The translations under genes were made by a program, and so were the position numbers. Below are positions 25,260 through 35,041 of a stretch of DNA of 46,611 nt, piece by piece. Source of the stretch: an uncultured bacterium (GTDB lineage Bacteria; Planctomycetota; GCA-002687715). The stretch is taken from positions 1 to 46,611 of the forward strand of contig CADEGH010000027.1 of the NCBI GenBank assembly GCA_902826835.1. The letters are read 5' to 3'. Under the pieces are notes generated by a model. It was not told the origin of the DNA, made no database searches, and worked only from the letters and a program-made list of their open reading frames with translations. Numbering within the stretch: position 1 is the stretch's first letter; each line of letters begins with the position of its first letter.

Positions 25260-27683
25260 ATGACACTGCAATCGACACCTCTGGCGAGGCCGGCTTCCGC
25301 TGAAGCCCGGCCGATCACACTCTCGACTCAACCAAACTGGCGGAAGGCCGCACTGGCGCTCTTCGCCACCGCGGCGCTCACCGGCTCCGCCCTCGCGCAG
25401 CACCATGGCCCGGCGGCCGATGCCCAATCGGGCAGCGCCGCGGTCTGCCCGGTCACCGGCATGAGTGCGACGGGATCGGTGGCCGCTCCCGCGGCGGTCC
25501 CCCAAACCCCGGCCCAAAATGACAGCCCCGCCGGCGTCTTGGCCAATAAGGAATGGTGGCCTAACCAGCTCAAACTCCGAGTTCTCCACCAAAACTCTCC
25601 GGACAGTAATCCCCTCGGCGCCGACTTCGATTACGCCGCGGAGTTCAAAAAGCTGGATCTCGAGGCAGTGCGCAAGGACATCGCGGCGATGCTCACGACT
25701 TCGCAGGACTGGTGGCCGGCCGACTACGGCAACTACGGTCCGCTGTTCATCCGCCTCGCGTGGCACAGCGCGGGCACCTACCGCACGAGCGATGGCCGCG
25801 GCGGCTCCGCCGATGGCACCATCCGCTTCGCCCCCCTCAACAGTTGGCCGGACAACGGCAATCTCGACAAGGCGCGCCGCCTCCTTTGGCCCATCAAACA
25901 AAAGTACGGGGCGGCCATTTCGTGGGCCGACCTCATGATTCTCACCGGCAACGTCGCCCTCGAAACGATGGGCTTCAAGACCTTCGGCTTCGCGGGCGGC
26001 CGCGAGGACGTGTGGGAACCGCAGGAAGACGTCTTTTGGGGCCCCGAAGGCGAATGGCTGGCCGACCAGCGGTTCAGCGGAGAGCGCGAACTCGCAAATC
26101 CCCTCGCCGCGTCGCAAATGGGTCTGATTTACGTCAACCCCGAAGGTCCGAACGGCAATCCCGATCCCAAACTCGCCGCGCGCGACATTCGCACGACCTT
26201 CGGCCGCATGGCCATGAATGACGAGGAAACCGTGGCGCTCATCGCGGGCGGCCACACTCTCGGCAAGACCCACGGCGCGGGCGATCCTCGTAAGCACGTC
26301 GGCCCGGAGCCCGAAGGGGCGCCGATCGAAACCCAGGGTCTGGGCTGGGTCAACAATCTCGGCAAGGGCAACGGCGCCGAGACGATCACGAGCGGCCTCG
26401 AGGGTGCTTGGACTTCGACTCCGGTCGAGTGGTCGCACGAGTACTTCGAAAACCTCTTCATGATCGAGTGGGAGCTCACGAAGAGCCCGGCCGGCGCGCA
26501 GCAATGGAAGCCCAAGGGCGACAAGCATCGCAGCGTGCCGGATGCCCATATCCCGAACAAGATGCATCAGCCGATGATGTTGACGACCGATCTCGCGCTG
26601 ATCGCCGACCCTGAATACCGGAAGGTCTCCGAGCGCTTCCACAAGAACCCCGCCGACTTCAACGCCGCCTTCGCACGTGCCTGGTACAAGCTCACGCACC
26701 GGGACATGGGGCCGCGCGCGCGCTTGCTCGGGCCGAACGTGCCTCCCGCGCAGCTCTGGCAGGATCCGGTGCCGGCCGTCGACCATGCTTTGGTTACCGA
26801 CAGCGATGTCGCCGCGCTCAAGGCCAAGATCCTCGCGTCCGGCCTGCCGCTCTCCCGGCTCGTTGCGACGGCGTGGGCGTCCGCGTCTTCGTATCGCGGG
26901 TCCGACATGCGCGGTGGCGCGAATGGCGCGCGCATCCGTCTCGCCCCGCAGAAGGACTGGGAGGTGAATGAGCCCGCGGAACTCGCCAAGGCGCTGGCTG
27001 TTTTGGAGACTGTGCGCAAGGAATTCAACGAGGCCCAGACCGGTGGCAAGCGCATCTCCATGGCCGACATCATCGTTCTCGCGGGTTGCGCGGGAGTCGA
27101 AGAGGCGGCGAAACGGGCCGGCCACGAAATCCGGGTGCCCTTTACTCCCGGCCGCACCGATGCGACCGCGGAGATGACCGATGCGGAGTCCTTCGCGGTC
27201 TTGGAGCCGGCCGCGGACGGCTTCCGCAATTACGTGCGTGGGGCCGCGTACCGCCCCGCGCCCGAACTCTTGGTCGACCGCGCCCAACTGCTCGGCCTGA
27301 GCGCCCCGGAGATGACCGCGCTGATCGGGGGCCTTCGAGTCTTGAACGTGAACATCGCCGGTTCGAAGCACGGTGTCTTCACGACCCGCCCGGGCATCCT
27401 CTCCAACGATTTCTTCGTCAATCTTCTCGACCTCGGAACTTCCTGGCGCCGGGTCGGCGAAGGCAAGGACGCCTATGAGGGCGTCGATCGGAAGAGCGGG
27501 GAAGTGAAGTGGACCGGCACTTCCGTCGACTTGGTAATCGGCTCGAACTCGCAGCTTCGGGCTCTGGCCGAAGTCTACGCCTCGGCGGACGGAGCGACGA
27601 AGTTCGTCAAGGACTTCGTCACGGCCTGGAACAAGGTCATGAACGCGGACCGCTACGACCTCCCCGCGTCCGCCCGCAAGTGA
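25260..27683 (+). CDS. katG: Catalase-peroxidase KatG, exported form
   Basis: 807 residues from ATG 25260 (GGGAG upstream). A longer frame from 25134 overlaps the regulator and is rejected. Both domains of the family are complete. The N-terminal catalytic domain has distal RLAWHSAGTYR near residue 165 with the adduct Trp, LIYVNPEGPNGNPDP with the adduct Tyr, and RMAMNDEETVALIAGGHTLGKTHGAG with the adduct Met and proximal His. It decomposes hydrogen peroxide and has peroxidase activity with a haem b cofactor. The first ~47 residues look like a signal peptide (ALALFATAALTGSALAQ) followed by a His/Gly/Ala-rich linker absent from cytoplasmic KatG. This points to a periplasmic, KatP-like enzyme, expressed with the upstream regulator. 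Confidence 0.93.
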   Translation: MTLQSTPLARPASAEARPITLSTQPNWRKAALALFATAALTGSALAQHHGPAADAQSGSAAVCPVTGMSATGSVAAPAAVPQTPAQNDSPAGVLANKEWWPNQLKLRVLHQNSPDSNPLGADFDYAAEFKKLDLEAVRKDIAAMLTTSQDWWPADYGNYGPLFIRLAWHSAGTYRTSDGRGGSADGTIRFAPLNSWPDNGNLDKARRLLWPIKQKYGAAISWADLMILTGNVALETMGFKTFGFAGGREDVWEPQEDVFWGPEGEWLADQRFSGERELANPLAASQMGLIYVNPEGPNGNPDPKLAARDIRTTFGRMAMNDEETVALIAGGHTLGKTHGAGDPRKHVGPEPEGAPIETQGLGWVNNLGKGNGAETITSGLEGAWTSTPVEWSHEYFENLFMIEWELTKSPAGAQQWKPKGDKHRSVPDAHIPNKMHQPMMLTTDLALIADPEYRKVSERFHKNPADFNAAFARAWYKLTHRDMGPRARLLGPNVPPAQLWQDPVPAVDHALVTDSDVAALKAKILASGLPLSRLVATAWASASSYRGSDMRGGANGARIRLAPQKDWEVNEPAELAKALAVLETVRKEFNEAQTGGKRISMADIIVLAGCAGVEEAAKRAGHEIRVPFTPGRTDATAEMTDAESFAVLEPAADGFRNYVRGAAYRPAPELLVDRAQLLGLSAPEMTALIGGLRVLNVNIAGSKHGVFTTRPGILSNDFFVNLLDLGTSWRRVGEGKDAYEGVDRKSGEVKWTGTSVDLVIGSNSQLRALAEVYASADGATKFVKDFVTAWNKVMNADRYDLPASARK

Positions 27684-27988
27684 TGCGCGTCGCCTCCGCA
27701 CGTCCGGCACTGCGGCGGGTAAGATGAGCTCTTGAGCCCCCCCGTTGCCGGGCGATCTGCCACCTGCCCTCAAGGCCAAGAACTCGGGAATTGGCGCCGG
27801 CCCAAGGCAGGCTGAGAGATTGATATGGGCCACCCCCCCGGGGAATCGCATCGCGAGAAGTGACCTAAATCACTATCAGCCATTTGCTTCAGGCAGGTCG
27901 AGGGGGGGCCAGGGGAGTCTGTCTGAGCGCGGGTTTTCACGAAAACAAGTGTTTCAGCGAATGCTGAAATGCTTGCAGCCAGCGAAAC

Positions 27989-28658
27989 GTGGAGCGGAGG
28001 CTCCGGCTGCGCTGGGGGACCAGCTGCGTCGGATATCTCGACCTCCACGGAAACGCCCGAATCGCGTTTGGCACTGTCTTCATTGAACTGCAAACGGCGG
28101 ACAGACCGGTGGTCGAGCAGCGCGCGCAATGTCCGCAACGCCCTGATCGATCGAGAATGGGCCCGCACTTCGAACGACGGAGTTGTCCTCGCGGACCCCG
28201 ATGGTCTCCTCGACGCATGGCGAGCGAGCTACACCTCGCAGTCACGAGACCGGCGGCGCTTTTACACGGCCCTGCATGGCCGCGAGTTTGAGGGTGCATC
28301 ACGGGTGGCATTGCGTACCGAAGGAGTCTCGGGGCGAGTCGCGTTTGCATCCTTCTCGGCGGCAAACTGGCTTGCGCCCTACTTGCGAACCAGCACGCAC
28401 TACTTCGTTGCGGACAGTCAGGGTCTCCGCCACCTGCAAAAGATCCTCCGGTTGGCACCGGTGTCCCAGGGCGAAAATGTGGTGGTGACGGTGGTCAAGG
28501 ACTCCGACCTGCTACTTGATACGGTTGAGCCTGCACCCGGTGCGATCTGCACGAACCCGATCCAGACGTACCTCGATCTCGCCATCGCTGGCGAGCGAGG
28601 CGCCGAAGCCGCCGAGCACTTGCGCCGGGAGGCACTCGCGTGGCCCAAGAAGACTTGA
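27989..28658 (+). pseudogene. AbiEi-like antitoxin gene, frameshifted
   Basis: The C-terminal ~170 residues are well formed in the frame ending at 28658 (IDREWARTSNDGVVLADPDG, FASFSAANWLAPYLRTSTHY, VVVTVVKDSDLLLDTVEPAP, NPIQTYLDLAIAGERGAEAA). They resemble the AbiEi/winged-helix antitoxin-type family. The expected preceding segment (GYLDLHGNARIAFGTVFIEL) lies in a different frame around 28020-28090, and part of the HTH region seems deleted. No AbiEii toxin follows; only a short frame precedes the next gene. I read it as a decayed toxin-antitoxin or abortive-infection locus. The family name is tentative. Confidence 0.4.
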
Positions 28659-28862
28659 GCGAGGTCGGGAGCGAACCGATCGAGTTCTACTGGTGGTGAT
28701 CATCGAATTCCGAGGGCGCCGCCACCTTCGCCCGGCTCTCCAGTTAGTCCTCCAGAGGATGCAGTTGGGCCCTTTGGGCTCACGATGGCCGGGGGCGGGC
28801 GGATGGGGAGAAACTGCTGGAGCTCGGGGACCGATGGTTGGGCCGGAGCGAAAGTGGGGGTG

Positions 28863-30968
28863 ATGAGGGAATCCACGATGAGGGAGCGAACACGACGGGA
28901 GAGCCGGGGTTGCCGCAGGGCGTACTGGGGCCTTCTATCCGCGATCCTGACCATCGGAGCGGGATTCGGCGCAGCGGGCGGTCAAGTGTCTCCGGAGCCT
29001 GGCCAGATTGAATGCCAGGTGGTTTCGGTCGAGTCGGCCAGCAAGCACGACCAGGCCAGCACGATCGTGGTCAAGGTCAGCAACCGAGGACGGACGGCGA
29101 TCGAGCCGATAGCGTTCGAGATCACCACCAAGAAGGGGGAACGGAGGGTCGTCTATCGGGCTCCCGAACCGTGGGTGAGGCGAGAGGGTCGTCCGGTGGC
29201 GCCCGGCGCTTCCCAGACCTATCCGGTATTCGTGGTGCTCCCCAAGGCGGAACTGCTCGGGGCCAGCATTCGGATGATCGAAGCGGCGGGCGGCGATCCC
29301 AAGGCGGTGCCGGTCCCGTGCGAACTCGGCTCGGCCCGCACGGAGAAACGGCGGCACGAGAGCGGATCTACGGTTGAGATTGCCGTGCTTCCGGTCAAGA
29401 ACCGCGTGGAGCGCGTCGTCGACGTGATCCTCAAGCTCCGTCTGGACCGCCCGTCGGCAGAGACGATTCTGGTTCACCGAAGGCTGCCGGCGCGCGGCGA
29501 GCTTCTCCTGACCTTCAGTGACTTGAGCTACGAAACGACTCCGGATCAGGCGGAGGAGGGGCAGGCCTTCACGGTGGAGGTCGCGGCCCCGCGCGGGGCC
29601 AGGATTCAAAAGGCCGAGATCGTCGATTGGTGCACCGTGATCCCGGGCCAGGCGGACGGCCGCGATATGGCCGCTGACCAAATGTTCACGAGCGCCTATG
29701 CGCCATGGACCCGTTGGGAGGCTACGGAGGGATTCGCGTCCCAAGTGCGCGGAGAGTATCAGGCACCGGGCGGCGCCGCTGTCGCGTTCGAAGGGAGTTT
29801 CGCCGTCGCGAAGGACGGATTGATTGGCAGCGTGGACGGCAACTGGCTCTCCTTGATGCCCCGAACCAAAATCGACCAGCTCCTGACTACGGCGTTTGAT
29901 GATCTCCGTCGTCCCTCGCTCGAAGTTGCGCGCGCAAAGTCGGCACCCGTGCTCCTGCGTCAGGGGCGGTCGGCTGTGCTCGGCCTTCAGGGCTCCGCTT
30001 GGTCGGACACCTATCGCAAGCAACGTCTCGCCGTCGCGAACTCCCGATTCGTGGGCCACAACTGGTACGGCTCGGCGGAAGGATCCATGCGCTGCGAGTG
30101 GACAACGGAGCCCTTCGAGGGGGGATATGTCGTGGCCAGCCGTCGTCACTTCAACGCGACCGGATCGAAGGCCCCCGACCTCGTCGAACACTGGCGTTAC
30201 CAGCGGATCGACGGGACGGTCTGGCCGATTCGCGTCGCCGTGGATGAGCACCCCGCGAACCAGAGCTTGCACACGCGGACGGTGGCCAACTTCGGCGACT
30301 ATCGGTTCGCTGAGGTGAGGGCGGGGCCTGTGCCGTCACCGGAAGCGGAACAACTGCGCGCGGCTTGGAATCGCGGCCGTCGCGCGGGGCCACTGCGCGC
30401 CAATCTTACGTGCCGCTTCGTCGCCAAGCCGGGGAAGGACGGGGTGTGGCAGGGAGTGCGCGAGGTCCGTGGCGTCCTCGACTTGGAGGGCTTCGACGGG
30501 GTGCAGTTCGAAGGCGTCACTGCCAAAGTCGAGGGAGTTCCCGATTCGGTCATGGCTGATTCACTCGGACGCATCGTGATCGACCGTCTGCCTATGTGGT
30601 GCGGGCGGGACTTCGCGGGCCGCGGCGACTTCGATCGAGTCTTTGCCGGCGCCACCATCACGCCGGCCGAGGGCGAGCCCGAGCAGTTCCTCGTTTCGGC
30701 GGGGCCCTACGAGCGAATTCGCATCGGTGGGGGCCTCGTGCAGTCGGTCGATTTCCGCGGAGGAGGTTCCCGCTCATTCAAGTGGTCCGAATTCGAAGGC
30801 CAGCCCCTGGTCTCCGAAGTGGTCACCGGCCGCGAGCGAGTGTCCGCGACCTTCGTCACGACCGCTGACCTGGTGCTCCCCAGTCATCTGGTCTTCCGCG
30901 GCGTCTTCGGCGATGAGAAGGAGTGGGGGACCGAGGAACTGCGCCTCCTCGAGTGGCGGAAGCGTTGA
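28863..30968 (+). CDS. Secreted protein of unknown function
   Basis: 701 residues. ATG 28863 is used because a Gly/Trp-rich extension from 28785 looks non-coding and a positively charged signal-peptide-like N-terminus starts here (RRAYWGLLSAILTIGAGFGA). The mature part is beta-rich, without recognised catalytic motifs. Early segments (STIVVKVSNRGRTAIEPIAF) resemble CARDB/Ig-like domains. A later part (GHNWYGSAEGSMRCEWTTEP, LVEHWRYQRIDGTVWPIRV) resembles uncharacterised Planctomycete exported proteins. Two or three Cys residues could form disulfides. It has no close operon partner. Confidence 0.7.
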   Translation: MRESTMRERTRRESRGCRRAYWGLLSAILTIGAGFGAAGGQVSPEPGQIECQVVSVESASKHDQASTIVVKVSNRGRTAIEPIAFEITTKKGERRVVYRAPEPWVRREGRPVAPGASQTYPVFVVLPKAELLGASIRMIEAAGGDPKAVPVPCELGSARTEKRRHESGSTVEIAVLPVKNRVERVVDVILKLRLDRPSAETILVHRRLPARGELLLTFSDLSYETTPDQAEEGQAFTVEVAAPRGARIQKAEIVDWCTVIPGQADGRDMAADQMFTSAYAPWTRWEATEGFASQVRGEYQAPGGAAVAFEGSFAVAKDGLIGSVDGNWLSLMPRTKIDQLLTTAFDDLRRPSLEVARAKSAPVLLRQGRSAVLGLQGSAWSDTYRKQRLAVANSRFVGHNWYGSAEGSMRCEWTTEPFEGGYVVASRRHFNATGSKAPDLVEHWRYQRIDGTVWPIRVAVDEHPANQSLHTRTVANFGDYRFAEVRAGPVPSPEAEQLRAAWNRGRRAGPLRANLTCRFVAKPGKDGVWQGVREVRGVLDLEGFDGVQFEGVTAKVEGVPDSVMADSLGRIVIDRLPMWCGRDFAGRGDFDRVFAGATITPAEGEPEQFLVSAGPYERIRIGGGLVQSVDFRGGGSRSFKWSEFEGQPLVSEVVTGRERVSATFVTTADLVLPSHLVFRGVFGDEKEWGTEELRLLEWRKR

Positions 30969-31018
30969 GGGTTGGAGGGCGACCGCGTGGGGCCAAGTTC
31001 CCTCCGGGGGCTTGCCCC

Positions 31019-31155
31019 ATGGGCCTCGATCGTGCGGAATTCGTGATCGAACTCGAAACCGAGTTCGGCGGTTCAATCCTCGATTCGGAGGCGGCGCGTA
31101 TCAGGACCTCGGCGATGTGGCGGACCTGATTCAATGGCGGCCCACACCCCGGTAA
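31019..31155 (+). pseudogene. Acyl-carrier-like fragment, frameshifted
   Basis: MGLDRAEFVIELETEFGG then SILDSEAARI resembles the second and third helices of acyl carrier proteins (DSL-EL-EEEFGI-IPDEEA-R). The family continuation GDVADLIQWRPTPR appears in another frame, ending at 31155. The phosphopantetheine-attachment Ser is replaced by Arg. Probably a decayed remnant. Confidence 0.4.
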
Positions 31156-31254
31156 CCCTGCTCCTCCCAGGGCCACGGGATCGATCCCGTTTCGACCCCG
31201 CTTTGCCGCGCGCCCCGACTTGCCGCGGCCCCCGATTCCGGGTCTAATCCGCCT

Positions 31255-33888
31255 ATGAGTTCAGCGCGCGTCCCCTTCGTGATCGGCGTGACCGGCAAGA
31301 TGAAGATTCCGGGGTACGAGGACTCCACGACCGAGGTGGAGAAGATGGCCCCAGCCGTCCGGCAAGTCTATGACCGGATCCACGCGATTCTCGATTGGAT
31401 TCGCCACGACCCGAAGCCCGGAGAGCCGTCCGGCCGCCTTGATTCCGAATCTGGTCGCTTCTTTCCTCATGAAGTCGGCCGAAACGGCTGGCAGTCCCTA
31501 GGGCTCGGCAACACTCCCATTGTCGTACTCACCTCTCTCGCCCCGGGCGCCGACACCATCGTTGCCGAGGCGGTGCTCGACTACGGCAAGCAACTCAAGC
31601 CTGGCCTCGTCACAGTTCGTGCCCCCCTGCCGTTTCCCGTCGACCTTTACGCCCAAAGTACGACCTTTCACCCCGACCGTTTGAAATCCCCCGTTCCTTC
31701 GGGAGTAGGGAGATCTACTACGCCGGCGGAGCGTCGTTTCCGCCACCTTTGCGATCGCATCCGGGGTCAGAAGGGCTTCCTTGAGAGTCGCGATCTTTTT
31801 TGCGTGGGGCTGCATCCCAAGAGAGACGGTGATCCCGCACGAGACCGCGATTGCGAACACCGAAGCAATATTCGCTTTCGTGCCGCGGGGGAGTACATCG
31901 CCTCGGCGAGCCACTTCTTGCTGGCGGTTTACGGGAAACCAGTGATAAGCGAGGCCGAACAAGTCGAGGCGCCCACCGCTCCCGTCGACTTCCATGACAT
32001 CCGCGTTCCCGGGTGCGAGGCGATCGTCCATGCGAAGCTGGAAGGTCTCAGCTTCGAACTGCTTGCGAATCCCAACGCCTTCGGCTGGGCCGATACCGGT
32101 TCCGTCTTACGGATTCCGATCGATACGAAGGGCGACGGCAGCCAGGAATGCCGGGGTGAGCTCGAGTGGATGCACCCCAGAGACCTCAAATCGTGGGGTT
32201 TTCACGAGACCCCTTCGTTCCAAAAAGACCTGCTCAGGCTCTTGGGGTGCATACCCCGGAGCGAGCAGCCCGCCACGAAGCCGAAGCGCAATTCGATCTG
32301 GGAGGTAGCAAGACCACCTTCCCTCAAGGTCGCACTTGAAGGCCCTTTCGAATGGGTGCAGAGCAAGGGTCACAAACGTGATCCTGCAACCGTCGCCAGC
32401 TCCGCTTTAGGGACTGAACCGACGCCGGGGTTCTACCGGAAGGAGAATTGGCGGAAGAACGGGCACGAACTCTGCCGGCGGGTAGTCCGGTACTTTCGAC
32501 GGTTCACTCACCTCGAGTTGGATCCTGGCACTGGACCGGCGGCGCTGAACCAGGAAACAGAACCACCGACGTCGGCTCCGCCTGCGGCGGTTCTGGCTTG
32601 GATCCGCAAGATGGACCCGATCCAAGATGGCATGGAGCACGCCAGCCGGGTCGCGGACTTTTTGGACGCATCTCGGAAGGGATTGTTGCGATCCCTCTTC
32701 GTCCTGACTCTCGTGGCCGCCGGGCTTCTCGGCGTCTATGAGCACTGGAATCCGATCGGTTCGCACTCGGCGGGCGTCGAAGAGTCCCACTCCGAAACAA
32801 AGCCCCCGCCAAGCGTGGTCCCTACCGATGGGAAGGAGTTCTTCAAAGCCCTGCTCGTGCTCGGGGCGCTGCTGAGCCTCCTGAATATCGGGCGCCTCTT
32901 CCACGCCTATCGAAAATCAGACTCCGAGCGTAGCCGCTACGACTGGCGCGCCCTGTCGGAAGGTCTCCGCATTCAGCGGGCATGGTGTATTGCCGGCGTT
33001 CCCGCCACGGTGCCTGCGGACTACATGCAGAGACAGCGCGGTGAACTGGATTGGATCAGGTCCGCGATTCAGTCGGTGGTGTGGCCAACCGAGCATTGGA
33101 CGGCCGACTTCAATGCCCTGAATCCTGTCGATCGCCAAACCCTGTTGAGTCACACTCGTCGAGACTGGGTCGTAGATCAGAGAATGTTCTACCGCTCCCG
33201 CGCCAGCCGCGCGGAACGAAGACGGCACTTTTTCCACCACTGGGGTTGGTCTCTGGCCGCGGCGGGGCTCCTCAACATCGTCCTGAAATTCCTCTCGTCC
33301 GCGTCACCGTGGTTGCATGAGTTCATCCACCATCACTTCCCCGGCATTTCCGCGGTGATGTTGTTCCTGAGCCTGTCCTGCTTCGCACTGGCGGCCTACG
33401 GGCTGCGAAAAGCGCGCGAGCACGGCCCCCACGACCAGCATCACGACTCCGATCCTCCGCCTTCGTTCGTGGCGTGGCTCTTCGGTCGACCTGCCTTGTG
33501 GGGCTCTGCGCTCCTGATCGCCGTTGTTCCGTACTTCATGGCTCATGCAATCGGAGCCCTCGAATTCGCGCTCCTTCCCGCCGCCCACAATTGGTGGCTG
33601 ATTCTGACGGGCCTCGTAATCCTCGGCGGGGCCCTGGCCCTCACTTGGAGCGAGCGCAATTTCTACGCCGAGGATGCGCGCCGCTATCGGGCGATGGAGA
33701 GCCTTTTTGCCAGCGCCAACCGCCGCCTCAAGTGTCTCATCAAGGCTTACGGCCGCGATCCCCGCCCGGACCGTCTCCCCGAAATCCACGACATCCTCCA
33801 CCAACTGGGGCGGGAAGCCCTTGCCGAACACGCCGAGTGGCTGATCCTGCACCGCATCCACCCCCTCGAGCCCTTCATGGCCGGGTAA
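31255..33888 (+). CDS. SLOG-like N-terminal domain with multi-TM effector region
   Basis: 877 residues from ATG 31255. The N-terminal ~230 residues look like a Rossmann-type SLOG domain: a first strand with Gly-rich loop (VPFVIGVTGKMKIPG), then IVVLTSLAPGADTIVAEAVL near 89-108 and ASHFLLAVYGKP. SLOG domains bind or produce nucleotide-derived signals. A central region of about 230 residues is unassigned. About six TM helices follow between 480 and 800 (SLFVLTLVAAGLLGVYEHW, ISAVMLFLSLSCFALAAYG, WLILTGLVILGGALALTW). The C-terminus (LGREALAEHAEWLILHRIHP) matches the tail typical of SLATT-like and related SLOG-associated membrane proteins. Inferred role: a membrane-disrupting effector gated by a nucleotide ligand. 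It is the first gene of a five-gene unit; the next starts 24 nt later. Confidence 0.75.
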   Translation: MSSARVPFVIGVTGKMKIPGYEDSTTEVEKMAPAVRQVYDRIHAILDWIRHDPKPGEPSGRLDSESGRFFPHEVGRNGWQSLGLGNTPIVVLTSLAPGADTIVAEAVLDYGKQLKPGLVTVRAPLPFPVDLYAQSTTFHPDRLKSPVPSGVGRSTTPAERRFRHLCDRIRGQKGFLESRDLFCVGLHPKRDGDPARDRDCEHRSNIRFRAAGEYIASASHFLLAVYGKPVISEAEQVEAPTAPVDFHDIRVPGCEAIVHAKLEGLSFELLANPNAFGWADTGSVLRIPIDTKGDGSQECRGELEWMHPRDLKSWGFHETPSFQKDLLRLLGCIPRSEQPATKPKRNSIWEVARPPSLKVALEGPFEWVQSKGHKRDPATVASSALGTEPTPGFYRKENWRKNGHELCRRVVRYFRRFTHLELDPGTGPAALNQETEPPTSAPPAAVLAWIRKMDPIQDGMEHASRVADFLDASRKGLLRSLFVLTLVAAGLLGVYEHWNPIGSHSAGVEESHSETKPPPSVVPTDGKEFFKALLVLGALLSLLNIGRLFHAYRKSDSERSRYDWRALSEGLRIQRAWCIAGVPATVPADYMQRQRGELDWIRSAIQSVVWPTEHWTADFNALNPVDRQTLLSHTRRDWVVDQRMFYRSRASRAERRRHFFHHWGWSLAAAGLLNIVLKFLSSASPWLHEFIHHHFPGISAVMLFLSLSCFALAAYGLRKAREHGPHDQHHDSDPPPSFVAWLFGRPALWGSALLIAVVPYFMAHAIGALEFALLPAAHNWWLILTGLVILGGALALTWSERNFYAEDARRYRAMESLFASANRRLKCLIKAYGRDPRPDRLPEIHDILHQLGREALAEHAEWLILHRIHPLEPFMAG

Positions 33889-33912
33889 TGTCCCGCCATC
33901 GCCGCCGCGCCC

Positions 33913-34968
33913 ATGCCCACTACCCGCCACCCTCCGCTCGACCCCGCCGTCGCCTCGCTCCCGGTCATCACCCTCTTCGAGAACGAGGGCCCCGAGGTGC
34001 GGCCGATGGTCTTACGCCCAATCCCTCCCGGCCGCGGCCTGATCGGCAATCGAGGTGGTCCCATCGAAGAAGAGCCGCGCCACTGGGTTGAGTTCCACGC
34101 CCCAACCGACGCCCACGGCCAGTCGATCCCCAATCTCCCTGCCTTCTGGATGCAAGAGACCCCGGTCACCCAGGGGCAGTTGCGCCTATGGACGAATTCC
34201 ACTGACTACGCGGCGTGGCTCGCTGAGAACAGCCAACTACTTGTGGAACGCGACCGCAGGCCCCATAGGAACAGCTTTGGCTCCGGTGATCCCGAGTTCT
34301 CTCACCACCCCGCTGAGAATGTGAGCTGGTTCGAGGCATCTGCCTTCTGTCGGTGGCTTCTCTCCCACTTGACGCCGGGCAAATCGGTTGGCGTTCCCGC
34401 TCTTCCGACCGAAAGCGAGTGGGAGTACGCCTGCCGCGCCCGTACGACCACCGACTACTACACCGGCGACGGAACGGCCGCACTCGACGAGGCGGGCTGG
34501 TTCGACGGCAACAGCAAAAGGACCACCCACCCCGTCGCGGAGAAGGTGCCCAACCGGTGGGGTCTTTTTGACCTGCACGGAAACGTGTGGGAATGGTGTT
34601 CCGATGCTTGGCGCGGGTCTCCCTACCGCGGCGACCCCTCAGGCGGCGGGGGGAGCCCCCCGGATCGTGTGGTCCGCGGCGGCTCGTGGAACTACTCGCC
34701 CGAGTTCTGCCGCTCCGCGATCCGCAACTGGTGGAGGCCCGAGGACCGCAACTGGCTTCAGGGCTTCCGCGTCTGTTTGCTCCCCGGTCCGGTGGTCAAA
34801 ACAGGAGAAAACCAAAAAAATAAGCCAGAAGCCGAGTCGCCGCGACCGAGGGGCGGCGACGGAGGAGGGACGACGACGGAGCGCCCCTCGGTCCGCGGCG
34901 ACGGCCAAGCACCTCCCGACCTCTCCCTCTTCACCCTGCCATCGCGACCGGCGGATGGGGAGCCGTAG
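33913..34968 (+). CDS. FGS (formylglycine-generating-enzyme fold) protein with putative DGR variable region, copy 1
   Basis: 351 residues. The FGE-sulfatase/C-type-lectin fold spans about 35-295: FWMQETPVTQGQLRLW, PAENVSWFEASAFCRWL, LPTESEWEYACRARTTTDYY, DLHGNVWEWCSD, then DRVVRGGSWNYSPEFCRSAI and GFRVCLLPGP. It lacks the paired cysteines of catalytic formylglycine-generating enzyme, so it is probably a ligand-binding module. Residues 260-283 are the hypervariable window, flanked by segments identical in DNA to the next gene. The C-terminal ~55 residues are charged, low complexity and encode a long inverted repeat. It follows the SLOG/TM gene by 24 nt and the second FGS gene begins 73 nt later. 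Likely role: recognition or sensor component of the operon. Confidence 0.85.
   Translation: MPTTRHPPLDPAVASLPVITLFENEGPEVRPMVLRPIPPGRGLIGNRGGPIEEEPRHWVEFHAPTDAHGQSIPNLPAFWMQETPVTQGQLRLWTNSTDYAAWLAENSQLLVERDRRPHRNSFGSGDPEFSHHPAENVSWFEASAFCRWLLSHLTPGKSVGVPALPTESEWEYACRARTTTDYYTGDGTAALDEAGWFDGNSKRTTHPVAEKVPNRWGLFDLHGNVWEWCSDAWRGSPYRGDPSGGGGSPPDRVVRGGSWNYSPEFCRSAIRNWWRPEDRNWLQGFRVCLLPGPVVKTGENQKNKPEAESPRPRGGDGGGTTTERPSVRGDGQAPPDLSLFTLPSRPADGEP
34651..34796 (+). repeat. Putative DGR variable region 1
   Basis: The 39-nt block 34651-34689 and 35-nt block 34762-34796 are identical to those of region 2. The 72 nt between differ at 19 positions with no indel. The 5' block encodes SPPDRVVRGGSW and the 3' block GFRVCLLPGPV. 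Confidence 0.75.
34836..34902 (+). repeat. Long inverted repeat 3' of variable region 1
   Basis: Arms 34836-34855 and 34882-34902 pair over 20 bp with one bulged G; the loop is 26 nt. It lies 39 nt after the shared 3' block, inside the coding sequence. DGR targets often carry a hairpin or cruciform downstream of the variable region that aids retrohoming. Confidence 0.7.
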
Positions 34969-35041
34969 AATCCATGCGGCTAAATCGGATGATCCACGAG
35001 AGTGCCCCCGCCGGGGGGAGACCCGTTGATGGGATGGGTGA

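Noticed and set aside
25257..27851. 864-codon open frame on the minus strand
   Set aside because: It is exactly antisense to katG, a common artefact in high-GC genes, and has no domain resemblance.
28935..30272. 445-codon minus-strand frame
   Set aside because: Antisense to the secreted protein at 28863-30968, with composition typical of a shadow.
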